NCBI GenBank assembly: GCA_937997955.1
Contig: CALLDR010000153.1
Location: forward strand, 1 to 41,085
DNA length: 41,085 nt
Direction of reading: 5' to 3'
Source: an uncultured Emergencia sp.
Lineage (GTDB): Bacteria > Bacillota > Clostridia > Peptostreptococcales > Anaerovoracaceae
Under the pieces are notes generated by a model. That model was not told the origin of the DNA. It saw only the letters and a program-made list of their open reading frames with translations, and ran no database searches. The position numbers and the translations under genes were made by a program. Positions 7,093 to 15,395 of this stretch are shown piece by piece; within the stretch, counting starts at the first letter, position 1; the number at the start of each line of letters is the position of its first letter.

Positions 7093-8085
7093 ATGAGTTT
7101 AATCGTATCACACCTGCATAAGAAATACGGCGAAAAGACCGTCGTCGACGATCTGAGCTTTGCCATGGAGAAGCCGGGCGTCTACGCTCTGCTGGGGACC
7201 AACGGAGCCGGCAAGACCACCACTATCCGCATGATGCTGGGCATGCTGGCCCGCGACGGCGGAGAAGTCCTGTGGAACGGAAAGCCGCTGTCCACCGAAA
7301 CCGTCAACGTCGGCTATCTGGCCGAAGAGCGGGGACTGTACCCAAAGTACAGCCTCATGGACCAGCTGACCTATTTCGCGTCCCTGCGCGGCGTCCCTGC
7401 CTCCGAGGCAAAAGAACGCATCCGCGGCTGGGCAAAAAAGCTGGACGCCGAAGAGTATCTCTATGCCGACGCTGCGGCGGCCATGGCCCGTCAAGATGCA
7501 GCAAAGGGTGTCCGTCAGGGGAAATCCAAACGTCGGAAGGCTGCGGCGTTTAAGCCGAAGCTGGCAGACCAGCTGTCAAAGGGCAACCAGCAGAAGATCC
7601 AGTTTATGATCGCGCTGATCTCCGATCCAGAGCTGATCATCTTAGATGAGCCGCTGTCCGGCCTGGATCCGGTCAATACAGATTTGTTCAAAGGGATCAT
7701 ACGGGAAGAGATCGAAAAGGGCAAATATCTGATCATGTCCAGCCACCAGATGGCTACCGTAGAGGAATTCTGCACCGATATCACCATTTTAGACCGGTCC
7801 AGATCCGTGCTCCAGGGCAACCTGAACGAGATCAAAAAGAGCTACGGAAGAGTCAACCTGCATCTGAAAACAGAGGGCAGCGCCCGTCCGTATATCGAAG
7901 CGGCGGGAGCGAGAATCCTGACAAAAAAGGAGAACGAGTATCAGATCAAGGTAGAAGGAGAGGCTCAGGCCAACAGCCTTCTGGCCGCTTTGATACAGGC
8001 CGGCGTGCCGGTGGTGACCTTTGATCTGCGGGAGCCGTCCCTCCACGAGATCTTCGTCGAAAAAGTAGGTGATCATCATGCGTAA
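7093..8085 (+). CDS. ABC transporter ATP-binding protein (NatA-like)
   Basis: A 330-residue ATPase starting at the ATG at 7093 after GAGGAGGA. Walker A is GTNGAGKTTT (about residue 38), the Q-loop region reads YLAEERGLYPKYS, the signature is LSKGNQQK and Walker B is LIILDEPLSGLD. The C-terminal ~80 residues form the DUF4162-type extension of Na+/antibiotic exporters of the NatA class. Between the helical domain and the signature motif there is an insertion of about 30 residues, Ala-rich then strongly basic (ADAAAAMARQDAAKGVRQGK and a following KRRK stretch), which ordinary family members lack. It overlaps the next permease by 8 bases and powers the two permeases that follow. Confidence 0.93.
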   Translation: MSLIVSHLHKKYGEKTVVDDLSFAMEKPGVYALLGTNGAGKTTTIRMMLGMLARDGGEVLWNGKPLSTETVNVGYLAEERGLYPKYSLMDQLTYFASLRGVPASEAKERIRGWAKKLDAEEYLYADAAAAMARQDAAKGVRQGKSKRRKAAAFKPKLADQLSKGNQQKIQFMIALISDPELIILDEPLSGLDPVNTDLFKGIIREEIEKGKYLIMSSHQMATVEEFCTDITILDRSRSVLQGNLNEIKKSYGRVNLHLKTEGSARPYIEAAGARILTKKENEYQIKVEGEAQANSLLAALIQAGVPVVTFDLREPSLHEIFVEKVGDHHA

Positions 8086-9043
8086 AGACACGATGCATGT
8101 GTATCAGTTTACCCTGAAGCAGATGGTAAAAAACAAGTCCAACCGGGTCGTGTTCTTCATCTTGATCGCCGTCGCCGCCCTGGCAATCCCTGTAACCGGC
8201 GTCTTCTTCGGCGGAGGCAGCGGCGCGGCTTCCGCAGCGGTCACGATCAGTACTGTGGAAGAATATTTGACGGCGGATCAGGTCAGCTTTGATACGCGGT
8301 ACGGCGTCCAGTACGTCTATTCTATCATAGCGCTGATCATCTGCGTGTTTTCCGTCACCTACATCGTCCGGTCCATCGTAGAGGAGAAGGCTTCCAAGCT
8401 GGTGGAGACCCTGATGGTCAGCATCAGGCCGCTGGCTTTGGTCTTCGGCAAGGTCCTTGCCGTCATGACCTTCATGTTCGCCCAGCTGCTGCTGGTGGTT
8501 CTGGCGGCCGTGGCCTCCTATTTTGTCAGCGGCAGGTTTATGGATGTGGCCTTTGTGGGAGATATACTGGAAGATAAAGGAATATCCATGGACGTGCTGA
8601 GGCTGGGTCCAGATGTGATCTGTGTGGTTCTGGTTTCCCTGGCGCTGGCCTACCTGTTCTTTTCCCTGATTGCGGGACTTTCCGGCGCGGGGTGCAGCAG
8701 TATGGACGAGATAGAAAGCGCCAATCTGGCTGCCATGGGCGCCATTTTGTTCGGCTACATCGCCGCCCTGGTCGCCTTGGGCGGGTCCGGCGGCGCGCTG
8801 ACCGTTGTGTGCGCTGTCTGCCCGTTTTTGTCCGCTTTTACAGCGCCGGCCTATTATATCTTCGGCGATATCGGATGGGGACTGCTTTTGACGAGCTGGG
8901 CCGTGGAAGCCCTGTGTATCGCGGGACTTCTGATCCTGACGGCCAGAGTTTATGACCAGCTGATTCTGTACAAGGGCAGCAGGCTGAAGATGACGAAGAT
9001 CCTTGCCATGGCAGGGGGAAGGGAAGGAGGAAAGAAACAATGA
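8078..9043 (+). CDS. ABC-2 type transporter permease (NatB-like), first subunit
   Basis: A 321-residue membrane protein. The ATG at 8078 was preferred over a GTG at 8069 because TAGGTGA is correctly spaced for it. The N-terminal helix (residues about 22-45) is followed by a short external loop and then five to six more helices. The cytoplasmic motif IVEEKASKLVETLMVSIRPL is characteristic of ABC-2 permeases of the NatB/YhaP type, where it couples to the ATPase. The loop is much shorter than in the next gene, so the pair probably form a heterodimeric pore. Overlapping stop and start signals on both sides show tight operon coupling. Confidence 0.88.
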   Translation: MRKDTMHVYQFTLKQMVKNKSNRVVFFILIAVAALAIPVTGVFFGGGSGAASAAVTISTVEEYLTADQVSFDTRYGVQYVYSIIALIICVFSVTYIVRSIVEEKASKLVETLMVSIRPLALVFGKVLAVMTFMFAQLLLVVLAAVASYFVSGRFMDVAFVGDILEDKGISMDVLRLGPDVICVVLVSLALAYLFFSLIAGLSGAGCSSMDEIESANLAAMGAILFGYIAALVALGGSGGALTVVCAVCPFLSAFTAPAYYIFGDIGWGLLLTSWAVEALCIAGLLILTARVYDQLILYKGSRLKMTKILAMAGGREGGKKQ

Positions 9044-10458
9044 AGTATGAATTAAAAGGTTTTTCCAAGATTTTCGCCTTTACCTTCCGGCAGCAGACCC
9101 GGCGAAAGGGGTTCCTGATCGCTTTGATTCTGGTCGCCCTGCTGTGCCTGCTGGGACCGGCGCTCATCATGACCGGAACGGCCTATTTCGGCCAGAACAG
9201 CGATGACGCCGGCGCGGCGCAAAGGGTCGATCTCGGGGAAGAGGCCGGTCAGGGTCAGGATCAGGCCCTCGGAGCTGACGCCCTGGCTTTTGTTGACGAG
9301 ATCAGAGAGATCCTTGTCGTCAATGAAACCGACGACAGCGCGTACAGCGCCGAGGCGCTGAGCAGCTTTGATTTTGAGCAGATCACCGGCGTGTCTCTGG
9401 CCGGCGTCACATTTACTGATTTGGGCGAGGACTTTGATGGAGCCCGCAGGCAGGCGGCGGATACTGACGATACGCTGATCCTGTTCACGTCCCAGGAGGG
9501 GAGCCTCTATCAGATGCGGCTTTTGATCCCTGAGGGAAGCGGGATTTCCCAGGAAAAGGCCCAGGCGCTGGAACCGGTTTTGACGACCTACGGCAGTATG
9601 GCCGCCGACAGCTATAACGCGGTTCACGGTCTGGAGGAAGACGGCGGCATGTTCGACATCGGCGTTCACGAAGGCGATGCCGACGATCCCCTGGCAGGGG
9701 CGAAAAGCGTTCTCGGCTTTGTCCTGCCTTATCTCAACATCATGGTGCTGTATTTCTTTGTGCTGATCTACGGACAGAGCCTGGCCCAGAGCGTGATCAT
9801 GGAAAAGACCTCCAAGCTGATGGAGTCCTTCCTCGTATCGGTGCGGCCGACAGCCATGATCATGGGAAAGCTGACCGCCGTTTGTCTCTGCGGCGTGCTG
9901 CAGCTGGGCCTGTGGATTCTGTGCCTGATCGGAGGCTTTTATCTGGGCTGCGTTGGCGTCAGAGCCGTGGACCCGGATTCAGATATGCTGGTCGTCCTCC
10001 TGATGGAGTCCTTCGGGGCGATGACACGGGGCATGTTCTCCGTCGGCGGCATCGTCATGACCCTGCTGATGATTTTGGCGGGCATGCTGCTGTACTGCTC
10101 TCTGGCGGGCATCGGCGGAGCCATATCCGGAAAGCCGGAGGACCTGTCCTCAGCCAACGTGATGTTTACTTTGATTCTGGTCGCCAGCTTTTTCGCCTGC
10201 CTGGCCGCGGGCGGGCTCAACGGCCTGTCTGATGGCGCGGGCTGGATGGACTGGATTCCGTTTACCGCGGTTTTGGTGACACCGTCCAGAGTGCTCCTTG
10301 GCAGCGTATCCCTGCTCAAAGGCTTCGGCTGCCTGCTGGTGATTCTGGCTGTGGCTTTGGCCCTCACCGTAGCGGCCGGCCGGCTGTATAAGCTGATGGC
10401 CCTGTACCGGGGAGATGTGCCTGGCCCGAAAAAGCTGCTGCAGCTGCTGCGGGGCTAG
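9040..10458 (+). CDS. ABC-2 type transporter permease (NatB-like), second subunit
   Basis: A 472-residue membrane protein whose ATG overlaps the preceding stop (ATGA). One N-terminal helix (about residues 24-46) is followed by a large external domain of about 180 residues. Helices resume near residue 228 and continue to the end. VIMEKTSKLMESFLVSVRPT matches the coupling motif of the first permease, which supports a heterodimer. Substrate is not evident: NatAB relatives export sodium or antibiotics (family knowledge). It ends the operon; an 11-bp repeat array and a strong terminator follow. Confidence 0.88.
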   Translation: MKYELKGFSKIFAFTFRQQTRRKGFLIALILVALLCLLGPALIMTGTAYFGQNSDDAGAAQRVDLGEEAGQGQDQALGADALAFVDEIREILVVNETDDSAYSAEALSSFDFEQITGVSLAGVTFTDLGEDFDGARRQAADTDDTLILFTSQEGSLYQMRLLIPEGSGISQEKAQALEPVLTTYGSMAADSYNAVHGLEEDGGMFDIGVHEGDADDPLAGAKSVLGFVLPYLNIMVLYFFVLIYGQSLAQSVIMEKTSKLMESFLVSVRPTAMIMGKLTAVCLCGVLQLGLWILCLIGGFYLGCVGVRAVDPDSDMLVVLLMESFGAMTRGMFSVGGIVMTLLMILAGMLLYCSLAGIGGAISGKPEDLSSANVMFTLILVASFFACLAAGGLNGLSDGAGWMDWIPFTAVLVTPSRVLLGSVSLLKGFGCLLVILAVALALTVAAGRLYKLMALYRGDVPGPKKLLQLLRG

Positions 10459-10470
10459 GGTTCAGAATTT

Positions 10471-10563
10471 CGATCAAAGCGTGATCCAAATGCAGTCAAA
10501 GCGTGATCAAAGCGCGATCAAAGCCGCGCGCAGTCAAAGCGTGATTAAAACACAGCTAAAACG
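10471..10563 (+). repeat. Degenerate 11-bp tandem repeat, eight copies
   Basis: Five units in a row (CGATCAAAGCG, TGATCCAAATG, CAGTCAAAGCG, TGATCAAAGCG, CGATCAAAGCC), a 5-base break, then three more (CAGTCAAAGCG, TGATTAAAACA, CAGCTAAAACG). The period is close to one helical turn. It lies between the permease stop and the terminator. Confidence 0.75.
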
Positions 10564-10596
10564 CGGCAGCCAAAGCCGCAGGGAAAGCGCAATTTA

Positions 10597-10646
10597 AAAC
10601 GGCCTGAGAATGAAGGTTTTGTGTACCTCATTCTCAAGCCGTTTTT
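10597..10646. terminator. Strong bidirectional intrinsic terminator
   Basis: Left arm 10597-10614 and right arm 10628-10646 pair over about 17 bp (AAAACGGC and TGAGAATGA with their complements). A-run and T-run flanks allow it to serve both the ABC operon on the plus strand and the arsR end on the minus strand. Confidence 0.88.
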
Positions 10647-10672
10647 CAATTCCTATATTACAGCTGCCTGCG

Positions 10673-10984
10673 TTATTCGCATACGTGTTCCAGACCCTGG
10701 GCCATAATGGTAGCCACGTGGTCGTCAGCCAGTGAATAGTAGATGGTTTTTCCGTCTCTGCGGAATTTGACCAGGGACATCTGTTTCAGGATGCGCAGCT
10801 GATGAGAAATGGCGCTTTGGCTCATATCCAGCTTGTCGGCGATCTCCTGCACGCACAGTTCCTCGATGGAAAGGGCATACAGGATCCGAATCCGGGTCGG
10901 GTCGCCGAAGACCTTGAACAGTTCAGCAAGGCTGTAGAGCGTTTCGTTATCGGCACTGTAGTCAATCTTATCAAAAGGCATCAT
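10673..10984 (-). CDS. ArsR/SmtB-family metal-sensing repressor, CzrA-like zinc sensor
   Basis: A 103-residue winged-helix protein. The recognition region is MSQSAISHQLRILKQMSLV and the wing is RRDGKTIYYSL. The last helix, DDHVATIMAQGLEHVCE, has the complete alpha-5 metal site of SmtB/CzrA: D-x-H, then H eleven residues later and E three after that, which binds zinc or cobalt between subunits (family knowledge). The alpha-3 site of CadC-type sensors is not complete, since ELCVQ has a single cysteine. It lies 56 bases downstream of the P1B ATPase on the same strand, so the two form one operon that the repressor should shut when zinc is scarce. GGAGG precedes the start. Confidence 0.92.
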   Translation of the reverse strand: MMPFDKIDYSADNETLYSLAELFKVFGDPTRIRILYALSIEELCVQEIADKLDMSQSAISHQLRILKQMSLVKFRRDGKTIYYSLADDHVATIMAQGLEHVCE

Positions 10985-11040
10985 TCATCCTCCGTAATCT
11001 TTCTATCTCTATTTTAGCCGAAAACCCCCGGTTGGTCAAA

Positions 11041-13974
11041 TTATTTCTTGTACAGGATCCGGATGGAGTTGAGCACGCACAGCATGGCGACGCCGGTGTC
11101 CGCGAATACGGCCAGCCACATGTTGGCGTGGCCTGCCAGTCCCAGTACCATGACGATGGCTTTGATCACCAGCGCGAAGACTACGTTCTGCACGGCGATG
11201 CTGCCGGTCTGTTTCGCGATGTTGACCGCGTCTGGAATGGATTCCACGCTGGAAGTCATGAATACCGCGTCGGCCGCCTCGATGGCCGCGTCAGCGCCGC
11301 TTCCCATGGCAGCGCCTACGTCGGCGCCCGCCAGAACCGGAGCGTCATTGATGCCGTCACCGATGAACATGACGGTGCCGTATTTCTCACGAACCTTTGT
11401 CAGCAGGGACAGCTTATCCTGGGGCAGCAGCTTGCCGTGGACTTCGTCGATGCCTGTCTCCGCCGCGACTGCTTCTGCGCTGGCTTGGGAGTCTCCTGTC
11501 AGCATGACGGTGTGCAGGTGCAGCGCTTTCAGACGGCTGATCGCCGACTTGGCGTCTTCTTTGATCGTATCGGAGATGGTCAGCATGCCGGCGTAAACAC
11601 CGTCGATGGCGACGAATACTTCCGCGCCGAAGGCAGCCTGGTCGGCGTTATCCATGTTGACGCCGTATTTGTCCATCAGCTTCCGATTACCGCAGAGCAC
11701 CTGACCGCGAGATGTGGCGGCGACGATGCCGTGACCGGCGATTTCGCTCAGATTCTCCGGAACCTCCAGGGTGAGACCCTTTGTTCTCGCGGCGGCCGTA
11801 ATGCTTGCCGCGATCGGATGGGTGGAGTGCTGTTCGCAGCCCGCGCAGATGGCCAGAAGCTCATCTTCTGCGATCTGGCCGGACGGAACCACCTTCTGCA
11901 GCTGGAAGTTGCCTTCGGTAATTGTTCCTGTTTTGTCCATGATGACAGCTTTGACGTCTTTCAGAGCCTCCATGGAAAGGCCGCCCTTAAAGAGAATACC
12001 TTTCTTGGAGCCCGCGCCGATGCCGGAGAAGAAGGCCAGAGGCACGCTGAGCACCAGAGCGCACGGGCAGCTCATGACCAGAAAGGTCAAAGCGGTGTAA
12101 ATCCAGTAATTCCAGTTGCCGCCGACCAGGGACGGTACGATGGCGATGAGGAGAGCCGCCAGCACCACGCAAGGGGTGTATACGTGGGAGAACCGGGTGA
12201 TGAACCGGTCGATCTTCGGCTTGCTGGCAGCCGCGTTTTCCACGGAGTCCAGAATTCTGGTAACCATGGATTCTGACAGAGGCTTGGTAACCCGCATGGT
12301 CAGCTGGCCGGAGGTGTTGACGCAGCCGGACGTGATCTCATCGCCCGCAGAAACGGCAACAGGCACAGGCTCTCCGGTGATCGGGGAGGTGTCCAGACGG
12401 CTTTCGCCTTCCGTAATGACGCCGTCCAGAGGGATTCTGTCGCCAGGACGGATCAGCAGAATGTCCCCCGGCTTTGCGTTTTCAGCAGGGATCACCGCTG
12501 TATCGCCGCCGGATTTTATCAAAGTGACGACCTCAGGGCGCATATCCACAGCGTCCATGATCTGGCCGCGGCTCCGCTCTACAGCTTTGTCCTCGAAGTA
12601 TTCGCCGATCCGGTAGAACAGCATGACGCCTACGGCTTCAGGATATTCCGCGATGGCGAAGGCGCCCAGAGTTGCGATACTCATGAGGAAGTTTTCATCA
12701 AAGATCTGGCCGTGGGAAATGTTTTTCGCCGCGTTGAGCAGCACCTTCGCGCCCAGAAGGATATATGCGATGACCAGGATCACGATGGACGCCGTCGCGT
12801 AGACCTCCATGTGATGCATTGTCAGGCCTGCGACAAAGAGAACCGCGCCGATGATCAGGCCGATCAGCTCCCTCTTTTCTTTTTTTGCCTCATCTTTTTC
12901 TGATGCCGCATTCTTTTCTTCAGGCGCGTCTTTCGGCGTTACAGTTACCTCGGATTCGATGGAGGTGCAGATCTTGCGGACCTCGTCGAGATACTGATCC
13001 GGTTCCTTGGCCGTAATGCGCAGCTGCTTGGTGGCGAAGGTGATGGTAGCTTCCGCCACGCCGTCCAGATTGCCGATGGCGTCTTCCATTTTGGAAGCGC
13101 AGTGGGCGCAGCCCAGGTTTTCCAGAATATATGTTTTGGTCGTGAATCCTGACGGAACGGACTTTGTCCTTGGAACGACTTTGACCTCTGATTCGATCGA
13201 TGTGCAGATCTTCTGGATCTGAGGCAGCAGCGCGTCAGGATCGTCGGCGGTAATGCGCAGCTGTTTGGTTGCGTAGGTAATAGTGGCCGCTTCTACGCCG
13301 GGCAGCCTGCCGATCTGTTCCTCCATCTTGGAAGCGCAGTGGGCGCAGCCCAGGTTCTCAAGGATATAGATGGTCTTTCCAGCGGCGGTGTCGTTGTGGT
13401 CGTGGTGGTGATGTTCATGTTCATGGTCGTGATTGTGATGGTCGTGGCCGCAGCCGCAACCGCAGTCGTCGTGATCGTGGTTATGGTCGTGATGATCGTG
13501 GTCATGGTGGTCATGACCGCAGCCACAGTCGCAGTCATCGTCGTGATCGTGATGATGATGGTCATGATCATGTTCGTCATGGTCGTGATCGTGTTCGTGC
13601 TCATGATCGTGATGGTCGTGACCGCAGCCACAATCGCAGTCATCGTCGTGATCGTGGTGATGATGGTCATGATCATGTTCGTGTTCGTCGTGCTCATGGT
13701 CATGATCGTGATCGTCATGGCCGCAGTCGCAACCGCAGTCATCGTCGTGGTCGTGGTGATGATGGTCATGCTCGTGTTCGTGCTCATGTTCATGGTCGTG
13801 ATGATCGTGGCCGCAGCCGCAACCGCAGTCGTCGTCGTGATCGTGGTGATGATGGTCATGTTCATGTTCGTGATCGTGCTCATGGTTGTGATGGTCATGA
13901 CCGCAGCCGCAATCGCAGTCATCGTGCTGGTGCAAGAAAGGTTCTGCTTGCATGTTCGACAGTATGTCTTTCAT
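11041..13974 (-). CDS. zntA: P1B-type zinc/cadmium-exporting ATPase with giant His/Asp/Cys-rich N-terminal tail
   Basis: A 977-residue heavy-metal ATPase. Residues about 14-198 are a low-complexity metal-binding tail of six imperfect units, each CxCxCGHDHH followed by a His/Asp/Glu run. Two HMA domains follow (about 200-265 and 279-345), each with GCAHCASKME. The core has six or so membrane helices plus the membrane motif SCPCALVLS (near residue 635), the phosphorylation site DKTGT (near 680), THPIA and GDGINDAPVLAGADVG. The last helices have VIKAIVM and FADTGVA, with the lysine and aspartate typical of the P1B-2 zinc/cadmium/lead group. The tail is far longer than the usual short His-rich segments. 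AGGAGG precedes the ATG, and the promoter and operator lie just upstream. Confidence 0.95.
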   Translation of the reverse strand: MKDILSNMQAEPFLHQHDDCDCGCGHDHHNHEHDHEHEHDHHHHDHDDDCGCGCGHDHHDHEHEHEHEHDHHHHDHDDDCGCDCGHDDHDHDHEHDEHEHDHDHHHHDHDDDCDCGCGHDHHDHEHEHDHDHDEHDHDHHHHDHDDDCDCGCGHDHHDHDHHDHNHDHDDCGCGCGHDHHNHDHEHEHHHHDHNDTAAGKTIYILENLGCAHCASKMEEQIGRLPGVEAATITYATKQLRITADDPDALLPQIQKICTSIESEVKVVPRTKSVPSGFTTKTYILENLGCAHCASKMEDAIGNLDGVAEATITFATKQLRITAKEPDQYLDEVRKICTSIESEVTVTPKDAPEEKNAASEKDEAKKEKRELIGLIIGAVLFVAGLTMHHMEVYATASIVILVIAYILLGAKVLLNAAKNISHGQIFDENFLMSIATLGAFAIAEYPEAVGVMLFYRIGEYFEDKAVERSRGQIMDAVDMRPEVVTLIKSGGDTAVIPAENAKPGDILLIRPGDRIPLDGVITEGESRLDTSPITGEPVPVAVSAGDEITSGCVNTSGQLTMRVTKPLSESMVTRILDSVENAAASKPKIDRFITRFSHVYTPCVVLAALLIAIVPSLVGGNWNYWIYTALTFLVMSCPCALVLSVPLAFFSGIGAGSKKGILFKGGLSMEALKDVKAVIMDKTGTITEGNFQLQKVVPSGQIAEDELLAICAGCEQHSTHPIAASITAAARTKGLTLEVPENLSEIAGHGIVAATSRGQVLCGNRKLMDKYGVNMDNADQAAFGAEVFVAIDGVYAGMLTISDTIKEDAKSAISRLKALHLHTVMLTGDSQASAEAVAAETGIDEVHGKLLPQDKLSLLTKVREKYGTVMFIGDGINDAPVLAGADVGAAMGSGADAAIEAADAVFMTSSVESIPDAVNIAKQTGSIAVQNVVFALVIKAIVMVLGLAGHANMWLAVFADTGVAMLCVLNSIRILYKK
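13380..13932 (-). repeat. Six in-frame tandem repeats encoding the metal-binding tail
   Basis: Imperfect units of roughly 70-105 bp encode DDCxCxCGHDHH plus a His/Asp/Glu tract of variable length. The plus strand appears as GTCGTGATGGTCATG-like runs. Unit length varies in multiples of three, so the frame is kept. Confidence 0.85.
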
Positions 13975-14010
13975 TTCGTGCCTCCTGCTGTATCTAAAAC
14001 AAATTTACGT

Positions 14011-14026
14011 ATGAATAACTGTTCAT
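14011..14026. promoter_or_regulatory. ArsR/SmtB-type operator of the zinc ATPase operon
   Basis: ATGAATA-AC-TGTTCAT is an imperfect 7-2-7 inverted repeat and closely matches the consensus operator of SmtB/CzrA repressors. It covers the expected transcription start, directly downstream of the -10 at 14033-14038. Confidence 0.8.
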
Positions 14027-14032
14027 ATGATG

Positions 14033-14061
14033 ATTTAAACATATATTGAGACGTTTGTCAA
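14033..14061 (-). promoter_or_regulatory. Promoter of the zinc ATPase-arsR operon
   Basis: On the minus strand TTGACA (14061-14056), 17 bases, and TTAAAT (14038-14033). Spacing is ideal and the -10 matches at four of six positions. Confidence 0.75.
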
Positions 14062-14186
14062 TAGGAGAAAGGCATTTTTTGCGCAGAAATACAATGTTTT
14101 TTCATCAGCGAAAGATTTGTACATAAAAAAGGGCCTGGCAGGGGATTTTGATCATGGGTTCGTTTTAGGCTTTTGCTGTTTTAAGG

Positions 14187-14192
14187 TATAAT
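14187..14192 (+). promoter_or_regulatory. -10 element of the recombinase gene
   Basis: A consensus TATAAT lies 35 bases ahead of the start codon. The -35 is weak (TTTAGG at 17 bp), so expression may be low or need help. Confidence 0.55.
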
Positions 14193-14226
14193 GGTGAAAA
14201 TATTTTAACAATTAGGAGGAATTAAA

Positions 14227-15072
14227 ATGGAAAAGATCATACGTGGGGATCTGTTGATATCTTTTGAACGGTGGCTGTGCAGTGAGGAAAAGAGCCGTGG
14301 CACCGTGGAAAAATACTGCCGGGACGTCAGGCGGTTTCAGCGATGGATAGAGGGTGGAGCGGTCAGCCGCGAAGCGGGGGCCTGCTGGAAGGAACAGCTT
14401 TTAAAAGAGGGCTACAGTCCAGTTACCGTCAATTCCATGGCCGCGGCCTTGAATACCTTTTTTCGATTTATGGGATGGGAGGACTGCAGGATCCGGTTTT
14501 TGAAGGTGCAGAGGAAGAACTACCGCAGCCAGCACAGACATTTGGACAAATCTGATTACGAACAGCTTGTAAGGCAGGCAAAAAAGTTGGGCCGTGGGAG
14601 GCTGGCTCTGCTCATGGAAGCCATGAGCGCAACCGGCGTGCGGGTTTCAGAGGTCCGCTATCTGACCGTGGAAGCGGCAAAATCCGGACAGGCGGAGATC
14701 CATCTGAAGGGGAAGATACGGACCATATTGATACCTGAACGGATTCAAAAAAGGCTGTTGTCCTATGCACAAAAGGAGGGCATACAGAGCGGGCCTGTTT
14801 TTCTGACGGGGAAGGGGAAACCGTTGTCCAGAGGACAGATCTGGGCGGAGATGAAGCGTCTGGCGAAGGCCTCCGGCGTGGAGCCCAGCAAAGTGTTTCC
14901 TCATAACCTGCGACATCTCTTCGCCCAGACCTTTTATTGTGTGAGCAAAGATCTGGCTGGCCTGGCCGATGTGCTTGGCCACAGCAGTGTGAATACTACC
15001 CGCCTTTACCTGATGACTACAGAAAAACAGCAGAGGAAGAACCTGAACAGGCTTTTCCAGCTGCTGCTTTGA
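14227..15072 (+). CDS. Tyrosine recombinase (XerC/XerD/RecV-like), likely DNA invertase of the adjacent switch
   Basis: A 281-residue site-specific recombinase with a TTAGGAGGA ribosome binding site. The N-terminal SAM-like DNA-binding domain covers about residues 5-85 and the catalytic domain about 105-281. All expected catalytic residues can be seen: Arg in ATGVRVSEVRYL, Lys in LKGKIRTI, H-x-x-R in FPHNLRHLFAQ, His in VLGHSSVNT and the nucleophile Tyr in TRLYLMT. It stands alone, with no phage or transposon genes next to it, as invertases of phase switches do. A pair of 16-bp inverted repeats begins 33 bases after its stop and a surface-protein gene follows, which is why I infer it flips that segment. 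A XerD-like housekeeping role cannot be excluded. Confidence 0.92.
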   Translation: MEKIIRGDLLISFERWLCSEEKSRGTVEKYCRDVRRFQRWIEGGAVSREAGACWKEQLLKEGYSPVTVNSMAAALNTFFRFMGWEDCRIRFLKVQRKNYRSQHRHLDKSDYEQLVRQAKKLGRGRLALLMEAMSATGVRVSEVRYLTVEAAKSGQAEIHLKGKIRTILIPERIQKRLLSYAQKEGIQSGPVFLTGKGKPLSRGQIWAEMKRLAKASGVEPSKVFPHNLRHLFAQTFYCVSKDLAGLADVLGHSSVNTTRLYLMTTEKQQRKNLNRLFQLLL

Positions 15073-15104
15073 ACGGTGTTTTAAAGATCCTTTTACTTGG
15101 GACG

Positions 15105-15120
15105 AAATCCGCATTTTGTC
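15105..15120 (+). repeat. Left inverted repeat of the putative invertible segment
   Basis: AAATCCGCATTTTGTC is the exact reverse complement of 15396-15411. With one mismatch the match extends outward to 19 bases (AC plus one variable base). Confidence 0.85.
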
Positions 15121-15167
15121 CTGCGACAAAGACGAAAAGGGCAGATGTCCCTTACATGAGTAAATAA

Positions 15168-15196
15168 ATTATACCTCATCAGGATAGAAAAAACAA
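15168..15196 (-). promoter_or_regulatory. Outward promoter inside the invertible segment
   Basis: On the minus strand TTGTTT (15196-15191), 17 bases, and a perfect TATAAT (15173-15168). As sequenced it fires toward the recombinase 3' end, away from the adhesin gene. Confidence 0.7.
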
Positions 15197-15242
15197 GAAA
15201 ATAAAAGAAGTATGTCAGAAAAAAGATACATAGAAATAGAAA

Positions 15243-15269
15243 ATGACAGCGGAAAAAGACCACTGTCAT
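15243..15269 (-). terminator. Hairpin upstream of the invertible promoter
   Basis: ATGACAG and CTGTCAT arms plus an inner GG/CC pair around a 7-base loop. On the minus strand the stem is followed by TTTTCTATTTC, a modest terminator. It sits behind the promoter and could insulate it from readthrough. Confidence 0.5.
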
Positions 15270-15395
15270 CTTTGGCGCGGTCTGAAAACGCGAAACTTAC
15301 ACAGAAAGCAGGGAACACAGCAAATGCATGCTGGCACGGACCGGCGTTTTCTTTGCTCTTGCGGCATGCCTGCAGTATTTTGGCAGCTTCCATAT

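Noticed and set aside
11032..12276. A 414-codon plus-strand frame opposite the zinc ATPase
   Set aside because: The minus strand encodes clear P1B ATPase motifs through the same region; the plus frame has no motif.
13380..13932. CRISPR-like repeated structure
   Set aside because: Units are unequal, in frame and protein-coding, with no unique spacers or cas genes.
13339..14049. Val/Met-rich plus-strand frame and Thr/Ile-rich minus frame in the repeat region
   Set aside because: Both are by-products of the His/Asp codon repeat of the ATPase tail.
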